DNA of 64,000 nt from Hesseltinella vesiculosa. Lineage: Eukaryota; Mucoromycota; Mucoromycetes; Mucorales; Cunninghamellaceae. A program made the translations under genes and the position numbers. The stretch is from assembly GCA_002104935.1 (NCBI GenBank), contig MCGT01000007.1, positions 744,001 through 808,000 of the forward strand, written 5' to 3'. The notes beneath the pieces were generated by a model that had not been told where the DNA came from, ran no database searches, and saw only the letters and a program-made list of their open reading frames with translations. This document shows positions 11,823 through 21,428 of the stretch, in pieces (the first letter of the stretch is position 1; every line of letters begins with the position of its first letter).

Positions 11823-14008
11823 AAGAATTTCGCCTGGGTTTTTTTTTTTTTAATCATGATCACCCTTCTTCAACCCCCCAAAAAAAACAACCATTGTATG
11901 ATTTTGCTCGGCTCTATTTTACACCCATACACCGTCGTCCGTCATACGCCGTCCCATGATCCCCCATCCCCACTTTTTTTTAACCTTCCAGTCTACGAAT
12001 ACAATCAAAAATAAAATCGTTTGATGCATGATATTTAATATCTCGGCCGCTTAGTTTCTAGAAGCGATGACCTGCTGTGTATCCCGTGTTGTTCGGGAGC
12101 ACAACGAATGCTTCGCTTTGTCCAGTAAACAATTTTTAACCGTCTCGGTCTGAATGCAGCATTTGATCTTACTCTCAAAAAGGGTCAAGTATCTCTGTCA
12201 AGAATGAATGAACACCATGATGCAATGCATCAGATCTTCCGTCTCCAGTTCGACCTTCTGTATCCATCTCAATGCTGGCCGAGTCAATTCCAGATGAAGA
12301 CTTGCTGGTGATGTTGACCGCCCAAGCATTGAACTTCTGTGCAAGCACCAAGTCATGATTAACAAAACAAGCCTTTTTCACGCTCTCTCTCATGCTCCTC
12401 CTCTTTGCCTAATGATGTGTAATCAATCCCACGTTAGATTCAACTCTCCATCAATCGATTTGAAAATTGCTTAAATCATCGACCTATTTAATTGTGAATA
12501 AACCATCGTTGTAGGCTAAGGTATATTGCTGTATATTGTATTCAGAACCGTTGTTGCATGAGAGTGACGGAGTTACAAGTGCATCTGAGCGCTGCGACCC
12601 AGGTGAGTGCGGTGTCAGTCCAGGTGAAATGCCTGTGGCTGGCAAGGACTAGATCCTCAGTGTGTAAAATTGTTATGCACACTGATTCAAGAAGCCTCAT
12701 TCACTTTCAGTCGCGAGGATTCCCTCTTTTTTTAATATTTGAAAAATGAAAAAGTTCACAATGCCAAAAATGAGTGCCTCTATTATTTTTTTTCTTGACC
12801 GAGTTCACCTGCGAAATAAGAAAATGCTGCAGGCTAAAAAGGACTCTGTGAATTAGCATATCGCTCATAGACCCCTAACGGTACATCCAGGTATGTCTAC
12901 GTAAATACACATGATTACCGTGAAAATACGTTGGTATAGATCTCGCGCTCTTTCAAGCCCATATAAAAGAAAAGAAGCTCTCTCTCAGCTACCTGCTCTT
13001 TTCTTCCACTATTTTTTCATCCTTCTCTTGCCAGTACTTAAACAGACGCTACTCCTACTGATTCTTCTCACCAAGCTCTTCAATCATACTTTGACCAAGC
13101 GTGTTGATTACTTTGCATTCATTATATTTTTCTGTAAAAAAATAATTGGCTGTAGCTGGGTTGGAGGTAATGGATTATCTGCTTCACAGCTCAAAAATCA
13201 GTATCCCAGCGGCTGATCCACACTGGTAGAACATGTTAGCATGTCTACCTCATGAGCACAATGTTTGAGAGGTACATTCTTGCAGCCAAGATGGTTTCTC
13301 ATCAGTTTGTACGTATGCAACATTTGGGGGTGAAATTTAGGTAGCGTCATTTTGCACTGTGGAGTGAGGAGGAAAAAGCATAAAAACACGAAAGTCCATG
13401 CAAAGCGGCGCTGAATCCAGTCTGACTTTGATCAGATTGGCCAGGAAAAAAAAAAAAGTGGTTTCAATATCGTTCTGCGAAATGGAGGCATAGGTCGCCG
13501 ATTGACTTTTTTGGCTGCAGTGTGGGTGGTCAGATCGCCTGACGGTATCCTGATGAAATGAGGAACCATAGGACTCAAAAGAAACTGGTTAACTGAACAT
13601 TTCAGTGCCATTTTCATTCATGCATCTGTGACCCCACACAAAAATCCACTTGACTTCAATCAGCCAAAGGCTCTGTACTGCGTTTAGTTTTTTTTTTTTT
13701 TTTCAAGAAATCGGATGGCCACATTCAACCTCCGCACCTAGCATCTCTTGGCCAGCTTGAATCGCCTTTGTCGAGTGCGACATCAATACTTCCTCATCAA
13801 ATTGGGACTTTGAGTTTTTGGATTACTTTAGAGTGGGATGGGCTTTGGCCCGTTCCAATTGCCCTGGGTGCAATGGCTAGGAATCGAAAGGGTTCTGTGC
13901 GGAAGCTGAACAAGGCTATCCACTTTCCTTTTTTATTTTGAAGCCCCCCCCCAAAAGCAGCACCAAGCTTTTGACTAAAGTGACGTGAGTTTCTGTGCAG
14001 GCTGCCAA
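11823..14008. other. Gene-poor AT-rich region
   Basis: No conserved protein frame was found over about 2.2 kb. A TATA-like element (CATATAAAAG near 12960) followed by a pyrimidine-rich tract to 13070 looks like a core promoter, but no coding frame follows. The segment 13430-13560 contains, in reverse orientation, a weak match to the dispersed repeat described at 38.4 and 50.7 kb. Remaining short frames have no recognisable features. Confidence 0.45.
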
Positions 14009-14780
14009 TTTTTGAGCAATGCTTGGTCCAAAATTCAAACTCTCCTTGTAAACGCCCCAACGGCTCCCTCAGCGACAGTTTGCCAGACGTCACATCTGTT
14101 CCACCACCTACTGGCGTAGTTTATTGTATGAAGGCAATGGCATGAAAGAAAAAAAGAGGCAAATGTCATGATAACAGGGAAATGGTGCTGAAGAAAAAGA
14201 AAACTAGAAAAGGAGGTTGCTATGACAACCGACAAATATCCAAATTGGAAGCTGGGTGACAAAGTGGTGTCAACACAGTAGACCATGGGAAAATAAAATG
14301 AAACATTCCCACCCCAACAAAAGCCAGGTTGCATGAATCACCAAGACAATTTCATGTGCGTGGCAAGAAAAAAAAAAGATGCTGGTGCGTCTTTCCTTAT
14401 GAGCAAATGCATGGTCTCTGCGCAGCAAAGAAAAAAGAAATGCAGTTTTTTTTTTTTGATAGATTTGACAATGTAACTATGCAACGCGCTAGGTGCAGGT
14501 GCAGTGCTAGCAAAATAATTCATAAAGCCTTAAACAGTGCCTTCGATGCCTACAAAAGTAATAAAAAAAACCAATCATTTTGCTTAAGGTAGGCCATGCT
14601 GTTTTATGAACAGAGTGCGCTCATTTTGAAAAAAAAAAAAAAAGAATATGCAACGCCACTTTGATTAAGCAAGGGTACGCTGTTTTACAGAGAGAGTGCG
14701 CGCATTTTGAAAAAAAAAATCGAAGTCCAAAACAGAATACCAGGACACACAACAGGGAAAGTAGACCGGGTTTGAAAAAA

Positions 14781-14907
14781 ATCCATATTTAGACATAGTC
14801 AAAATGTGACATTTTTTAAGCAAATACTTTCCTTCAATGGGAATGAAAATAATCGCCAGCGATATATTTTTCTTTATATGGGTGGTGGATTTTTTGAAAA
14901 AATACGT
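14781..14907 (+). repeat. Perfect 127-bp inverted repeat, left arm
   Basis: Starts ATCCATATTTAGACATAGTC and ends at ACGT. I compared it base by base with the reverse complement of 14939-15065 and found no mismatch. The 31-nt loop between the arms is 14908-14938. Confidence 0.95.
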
Positions 14908-14938
14908 GCCTTTTCGAGGCAATTGACCCTTTTAAGGA

Positions 14939-15065
14939 ACGTATTTTTTCAAAAAATCCACCACCCATATAAAGAAAAATATATCGCTGGCGATTATTTT
15001 CATTCCCATTGAAGGAAAGTATTTGCTTAAAAAATGTCACATTTTGACTATGTCTAAATATGGAT
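14939..15065 (-). repeat. Perfect 127-bp inverted repeat, right arm
   Basis: Reverse complement of 14781-14907. Identity without any change, next to more diverged outer layers, suggests recent gene conversion or a recent inverted duplication; alternatively it could be an assembly fold-back artefact. Confidence 0.95.
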
Positions 15066-15700
15066 ATTTTTCACACCCGGCCTCGCCCCCACCCTGCAAT
15101 GTGTCCCCGTATTTTTTTTTTAGACTTTGACAATTTTCACGCGTGTCCCGTGGGTGATTTTTTCAACATGTGCGCACTCTGTTCTTAAAACAACATCTTG
15201 ATCAAGGTGGTGTTGAGTATTTTTTTTTCAAAATGAGCGCACTCTGTTCATAAAACAGCATGGCCTACCTTAAGCAAAATGATTGGTTTTTTTTATTACT
15301 TTTGTAGGCATCGAAGGCACTGTTTAAGGCTTTATGAATTATTTTGCTAGCACTGCACCTGCACCTAGCGCGTTGCATAGTTACATTGTCAAATCTATCA
15401 AAAAAAAAAAAAAAAACTGCATTTCTTTTTTCTTTGCTGCGCAGAGACCATGCATTTACTCACAAGGAAAGACGCGCCAGCATCCTTCTTTTTTTTTTTT
15501 TTTTTTTTTACCAGGTGATCAAGCTGGCTGTACTTGTAGACTGTGCGTTTCCATTTCTGCATACAGAGAATGTACTGCAGTCAAGAAACACGTACCTTGG
15601 AGTCTGTGCATAAGTACACGCGGGCACAATTCGTTGAGGGGAGCTGTTGGGGTGTTTACCAGGAGAGTTTGAATTTTGGACCGGGCATTGCACCAAAACA

Positions 15701-16255
15701 TAGCAGATAGTAAGCCTGTAATCTTGTTGTAACACATTGACATATAAAAAAAGCGAATGAAAAGAAATGGAAAATAAAAAAGGTTCATGGGCCAGAAAAA
15801 AAATGCAGACGCATGAAAGGAAGGATTGGATTTTCAAAGGGCTTCAGCTTGGTCTAGTTGATGCTTCAGCAAGGGTCTTTGACAGTGTTCAGGCAGAAGA
15901 TCCGGATTTGACGCATATGCAATGGAAAAAAAAAGAGTTGTCTGCCAATGCCCAGAGATTCAGTGTCTGCCGACGATTCTCTTCGTTGAAAGAAAATGCT
16001 AACGTTCTAACCGAACGGTTCCTGGAGTGACTTCAAAGCGTGCCAATCTGCAGCATTTCACCACTTTTTATTTAACCATTCCATGCTCCTGAGGGATAGG
16101 TCGAGCTGTCTGAAATCGGCTACCCGTGAAATGGCTGCATGGCCCGCCCGCAATTTTCTAATCGGCGGACATCCAAAATCAGAGTGTGGGTAATTTTGCC
16201 AGCTCAATTTTTTTTTGGCTTCTTTTTCTTCTTCCCTCTCTTTTTTATTTATCAA
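15701..16255. other. Region between palindrome and eL36 gene
   Basis: The first ~350 bases show no conserved frame. The last ~100 bases are the CT-rich leader and promoter of the eL36 gene (long T/CT tract 16205-16250), typical of fungal ribosomal-protein genes. Confidence 0.4.
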
Positions 16256-17013
16256 ATGGCTGCTCAAAAGTCTGGTATCGCTGTTGGTCTTAACCATGGC
16301 CACATCACCACTCGCCGCGAATTGAAGCAAAAGGTGTCCCAACGCAAGGGTGTACGTATATTGAAAGAGATGGATGGATGGGCTGGATGGATGGATGGGG
16401 ATGACAGAGGCAGGGTTGGGCGAAGCACTTTTTTTTATCCACCCATCCCGACGAAGGCAATGACGACACATACGAAACGAAACATCAACAACGAGCTCTC
16501 GATTCAATACACTACGATAGTCGACAAAAGCGAAGAATGGATGGATGGATGGATGAGATAAAAGTGCTTGTCATTGGCAGACTTGCATGCCTACCCCATT
16601 TTCCTCGATTGCGAAAAAAGATCTCGAGGCTGTCTTTGCCAAGAGCGATGTGGTTGGCGAGAGACAATGGTGGAAGACCCATGGAGAAAGATGACGCATT
16701 CAGTAACTCACGATCGGTTTTCTTTTTATAGGCTGCCTCCAAGCGTACCACCTTTGTCCGCGGTATCATCCGTGAAGTTGCTGGCTTCGCTCCCTATGAA
16801 CGCCGTGTCATGGAATTGATCAAGAACTCCAAGGATAAGCGTGCCAAGAAGCTTACCAAGAAGAGAGTAAGTATCACATAGGACAAGCCCCGAAACATAA
16901 AACGCTGACGGTTTCCCCCTTTTTTTTGTTCATTTCAGCTCGGTACTCTCGTCCGCTCCAAGAAGAAGATCGATGAATTGACCAACGTGATCGCTTTGAG
17001 CCGTCGTGCTTAA
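16256..17013 (+). CDS. RPL36: 60S ribosomal protein eL36
   Basis: Three exons (16256..16351, 16732..16866, 16939..17013) give 101 residues. The protein reads [16 protein letters not shown], then [40 protein letters not shown] and the C-terminal [10 protein letters not shown], a full match in order and length to the eL36 family. It is a component of the large cytosolic ribosomal subunit. Intron 1 is 380 nt, long for this window, and carries GGAT tetranucleotide arrays at 16370-16400 and 16537-16557. The pyrimidine-rich leader just upstream is usual for fungal ribosomal-protein genes. Confidence 0.97.
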
Positions 17014-17074
17014 GCATACCTTGCTTAATTCCGGGAAACTCGTGTACTCTTTTTTTTTGTGATGTGGCTCTGTT

Positions 17075-17505
17075 TTATTTCTCTACAGTTTCTATTGGAC
17101 CTGGGATCCGTTTGGGCTTTTTAAAACCACTGTAAATGTTTTGCATATCAAGGACAAGAAGAACTTCAGACCAAAATCGACCATGTTGCAGAAAAAGCAA
17201 AATAAAAAATAATGAAAACTCAAAAGGGCCCGGGGAATGGAGCAAGAAAAGATTGTGATGAGCGTGATTCCTTTGGCCGTGGAAACAGATGAAAAAGCAG
17301 AGAATCAATTGCAATAGAGAACAGGATGACGTACTAACCTAGCGCTATTGTTTCCCACTCGCTCCCCACCTCTCCGCTTGGATCTGTGATTTCCCGTTTG
17401 CAATGTCCATAAATGTAGATAATGGCAGGGTGCACCATCTGTTAGATTGGGCTGTGGTGCGCTGGTAGACACGAAACCAGAAAGACGTGTGTTGGTATCA
17501 TCCAT
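17075..17505 (-). CDS. Hypothetical small protein (73 residues), weak call
   Basis: A reading frame from the ATG at 17505 (MDDTNTRLSGFVSTS) runs to a good donor (AG|GTTAGT at 17338). Splicing to an acceptor ACAG before 17129 keeps frame and ends with a basic tail (GFKKPKRIPGPIETVEK) at 17075. Exons would be 17339..17505 and 17075..17129 with a 209-nt intron. I do not recognise the family. Support is the matching phase and the divergent placement relative to VTA1. Its stop lies inside the eL36 3' UTR region. It could be a chance frame. Confidence 0.35.
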
Positions 17506-17657
17506 CAAATTGCTGTAGGTGGTTTTGTTATTTTATTACGCGGATACAATGCTTTCTGATTGGCTGTTGATGTTTTTTTTTTTGCCTTGTGTGCAAACCT
17601 TTCCTTTCTCACCTTTTTTCTTCTTCGTTTGTTTCGTTTTATAATACATTGTAATAA

Positions 17658-18995
17658 ATGGATGTGCCTGCGTCATTGAAATACATTGCACCATTTATTC
17701 AACGGGGGGCAGAGCTCAAAGATCGTGAGCCTGTCATGTCATACTACGGTAAGCTCTGGGGCGCGTGGCGCAACATTTCAAGCGCTTAGAACTAACTCTG
17801 TATTGAAGCATTGTACTATGCCGTCCAGCTAGCGATGAAACGTGGGCCCCGATCACCTGAAAACGACGCTTTTCTCTCACAACTCTTGGATGGACTTGAA
17901 GATGTAAAGAAAATTGGCAGGATGGCTCAAGAGATGCGGTTCTTGGCATGAAAAAAGGGCGTGCCTAACCTTTAGTTACCCACACTTGTTTAAATGATTT
18001 AGAGCAAAAAAGCGCTTGGCGACAATATCGAGGCCGTGACGAATGACGATGTTGGCTATGCATACATTGAAAACTTTGCTCTCAAAGTGTTTATCAATGC
18101 TGATAATGAAGATCGAGCCGGCAAAGGCAGCAAGTAAAGTGTGGAGAGACAGACGAGCACATGAAACGCTTCACCGCCAGCTCACCCGGTCTTCTTTCCG
18201 CTTTTGTTTACGTCAGGAAAACAGCCAAGACATTCTTAGCAGCCTCTATATTTTTAGAGCTGCTCAAGACATTTGGCGATTTGGATGCTGAGGTAAATTA
18301 GGCTATGAATGACGTGTGGAGGTCATACTCACTTTGCGTCTCAGGTCGAAAGCAAGATCAAATATGCCAAGTGGAAAGCAGCCGATATCATGAAAGCCAT
18401 TCGAGAAGGACGTCAGCCTCATGCAGGACCACCAGGCACCAAAGACGAAGACGAGAATCTGTTGGACGTTCCTGCCTCCGACTCGTCGATGCATGTCGAG
18501 GCCAATGACGCATCACCTCCTGCCATTTCTGATTTCCCCAGCCCTCCTTCGAATTTTACTGCGTCTGCCTCGCCCAATACTCCTAGCCAGACAATCGATA
18601 TGCCCCAGCCCGATGCTCAAGCGCCCCCAAAAGACCAGCCTTTTCAACCTCCACCCGCTCAAAACTTCTCTGCGCCATCACATCCGTCACCTACTCAGTC
18701 GCCTCAGCAACCGCCACCTATATCTCCCTCTATCTCGGTCAATATGCCTACCACACCTATGCAGCCCTCTCAACCAGTCCAGCCTCATCCACAACAACTG
18801 CCTGTCTACGTGGCTCCTCCACCTCCTGTTGTCTCCTCTGTTGGCGCTACGGAAATCGCTACAGCCCAAAAGAACGCTAAATGGGCTATCAGTGCTCTGA
18901 ACTATGATGATATCGCCACTGCTCGAAAGGAGCTGTTGAATGCGTTGAACCAACTGGGATTCCATCGTGACAATAATTTTGGTTATACCGATTAG
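17658..18995 (+). CDS. VTA1: Vta1, regulator of the Vps4 AAA-ATPase (ESCRT)
   Basis: Five exons (17658..17748, 17809..17903, 18003..18133, 18217..18292, 18345..18995) give 347 residues. The N-terminal double-MIT domain begins SLKYIAPFIQRGAELKDREP and continues ALYYAVQLAMKRGP and AKTFLAASIFLELLKTFGDL. A long Pro/Gln-rich linker (roughly residues 160-295) leads to the C-terminal VSL dimerisation domain (KNAKWAISALNYDDIATARK). Vta1 stimulates Vps4 during ESCRT-III disassembly at the multivesicular body. The domain order and length are standard for fungal Vta1. The exon joins are all in phase. Confidence 0.95.
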
Positions 18996-19119
18996 CCCTT
19001 ACTTAATACATTGGACACACCAGCCATTATGCCGAGTTAATTTAATTGCCAGGCCATGTACATAGAAGGGATGAGAGAACAGTTGGATATAGAGAATACG
19101 ACGGATGGTGCAAAGCTGC

Positions 19120-21065
19120 TTAATTTGTCTTGCTCACCACTGTTCGGCACACATCCGTGACACTCTGAGACCATTTACTCAAGACTTCGTACCGTTGACT
19201 ATCCGTTGAGCTATAAAAATGGGAAACAGGTGAATTGCCTGGATGGAGGAGGGCAGGAGCTTAAACCTTACACTTGATCGATTTCCAGGCGGTGGTTGAT
19301 TTGATCTATCTGTCCCGAGATTTTCCCGTCCAGAATCAATGCCACCAAAAGTTCTTCAACGTCCTTGGGGGAGATATTTAATTGCTGTGCAACAAGGAAA
19401 AAAAAACAAAACGAGTGATCAGATGAGGGCACTTTGTTGGTCTTTTTTTTTTTTTTTTTTTTTTTTTACGCTCACCTTTGCAATGAATTCAATACCGATG
19501 CGAGTGTATGGCTGGATCAGTTGGATAAGAACCTGGGTACGAATATTATCGAGCACATCGTCAATGTAGGTGCGAATAAAAGGATCCCCCATAATAGCTG
19601 TGTGGTTGACTACGAAACAAGAGAAATCAGAGATGGTCTTCTCTTTTGTCGTTACGCACCCTTCAAGATCCGCTCAAACTCAGTAATTTCCTTGCGTTGG
19701 TACGCTGCCACCAAGTCGGTCATGGCAGCAATTTCTCGATCGTTCTTGTATCTATAGGGTTGATTCAATAAAAAGATGAGGACAGGTTGATTATGAGAGG
19801 GACATACGGCTTTGTCTCTTGGGAATCAAAAGGATTGATCTGGGATTCGGTCAGCATGTTGGCCAACACCAGGTATTTCAAAACTTGGATGCGTTGGGGG
19901 CTGCCAGCTTCATCATAGTTTTTAAAGGACTCGAAGAAATCGGATTGGGCTTGTTCCCACTGTTCTAAATGAGAGACGTGATGAACCTACGGTTCTCTTT
20001 TGGAAAAAGGACTGGCTTACTTTCACGCATATGCATTTTGCCACCACATTCTCGGATGACGCCCATGATGCGAGGGTGAGGTATAGCCGAACGAACGTTG
20101 AGGCATTGTTGATAGAGTTCTTTAAGTTTCTTGGTATTCTTAGTGGCGGTGTGCATTTGAATTTCGAGGGCAAGGATTTCCAGCAAATGCGTGCCTTTCC
20201 GTTGATCGTCCGTACCGTCGTCCTTTTGACAAGACGCATGTAATTGACGTAAAATCTACCCTCCCCGGAGAAAAAGATACCTCGTATGAGATCTTGTCAT
20301 TCTTGCCCTCATTGTACCTTATTCAAGCGGGCGTATTCCTTTCGATCCAGCCAAAGCTTGGCCAGCTTGAGGTTCGTTTTCACCCAGAGGCGTTCGTTTT
20401 TGGTTTCGGCCAAGGTATCCAAGGTGATTTGATAAAAAGACTCCATAAACGCCATGTTGTCTGCTGTTGATGTATAGTCCAGGATATTGTTGATGGATTT
20501 TTCGCTATAGTTTCGAGTCACGGCCGATTTGATATACGTCAGCAGCTGCTTATAGTAGACAAGCGTCTGGCGGAAAGATGGATAGAAACATGTTGGCATG
20601 GAGCTTAACAGATATTGCACAATGGTTACCTGCTCATGAAGACTTGCATGAAAAGAGATTTTTGTCATTTGTTTGAGTGCTTTAAAGCCCCTGTGTTTAT
20701 AAAAAAAAAAGAACGTGTCAAGCAGGGTGGAAACGGTGAGCTGTATTACCATTCGCCTTTTTCTTCCTCCATGTCGACGACATCTTGGAATTCCTTGATG
20801 GCCGCCTGTGGATCTGTTTCTTTTCGAGCTATAAAAGTAATAGTCAGTGTCCAATGAAAAAAAGAAAGGAAACCACCTGCCTTTGGCGTTGTAATATTTG
20901 TTTTCTAAATCCACGTCAGGTTCTTCTTCTTCATCGTCTTCATAATCAAAGTCATAGTCCTAGCTCATATAGCAATAATGAAGTATTTTGTAAGTCGGCG
21001 CTTTCATTATAGTGATCATACTTTACTTGATCGTCAGACTCCAGCATAAAATCATCATCGCTCAT
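19120..21065 (-). CDS. CSN2: COP9 signalosome subunit 2 (CSN2)
   Basis: Eleven exons (21027..21065, 20881..20959, 20750..20828, 20630..20690, 20318..20566, 20021..20255, 19808..19964, 19660..19751, 19476..19609, 19272..19384, 19120..19210) give 442 residues, close to human CSN2 (443). It begins with the acidic [13 protein letters not shown] and [11 protein letters not shown], then the TPR-like region ([28 protein letters not shown]), [20 protein letters not shown], and the PCI domain ([20 protein letters not shown]). CSN2 contacts cullins during deneddylation of SCF ligases. The intron 20829-20880 only keeps frame with a GC donor (AAAG|GCAGGT). Divergent from KOG1. Confidence 0.96.
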
Positions 21066-21428
21066 GTTGCCGCGCTTAAAAAAAAATTAAAGTAAAAAAA
21101 AGAAAGATACACGGGCGGGGCCATTTACCAGAGCTGACTTTCGACGCCTACACAGCTTTTCAAATTTTCCTTTCTCTTTTGGTTTTTCTTTCTTTCACTG
21201 AAAATCAAGTGACGCATTCACCACCCCACTCTCTTTGTTATAGTACTCCTTATTAAGTAATCTATTACTTGTATTATTTATTCTCAATGTAAGAAAGAAA
21301 CAGGACAAGAGCAATATAAGAGTATTGAGCGTTTTTTTTTTTTTTGTTTATTCCATGAAACAGCATCCCCTCTCACTCTCCCTCAAAGTTAAAGAAGAGA
21401 CACAGAAAACGATCATACCTCATAGGAA
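21066..21428. promoter_or_regulatory. Divergent promoter region CSN2 / KOG1
   Basis: About 360 bp between two divergent start codons. T-rich tracts precede each gene; no clear TATA or CCAAT box was seen. An upstream open frame on the KOG1 side lacks an ATG and is disregarded. Confidence 0.4.

Larger units (their letters stand above)
14009..15700. repeat. Large imperfect palindrome (fold-back element)
   Basis: The whole stretch folds on itself around ~14923. Three nested layers are visible. The outer ends (about 14009-14074 and 15635-15700) match inversely with some mismatches. The middle arms (about 14378-14640 and 15222-15488) match almost base for base, including a block that reads CATGGTCTCTGCGCAGCAAA on one strand. 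The inner arms are perfect (see separate entries). Between middle and inner arms, each side carries a related but diverged unit with GAGTGCGC and CATTTTGAAAAAA, so an arm contains an internal tandem duplication. No transposase frame lies inside. It resembles a fold-back or MITE-like element; no target-site duplication was seen. Confidence 0.8.

Noticed and set aside
14834..15040. Mirror-image peptides on both strands inside the palindrome
   Set aside because: They are the same inverted DNA read twice; no conserved protein.
14009..15700. Palindrome as a transposon with its own transposase
   Set aside because: No transposase motif or frame inside, and no target-site duplication found at the ends.
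16370..16400. CRISPR-like array in the eL36 intron
   Set aside because: A simple GGAT tetranucleotide repeat without spacers.
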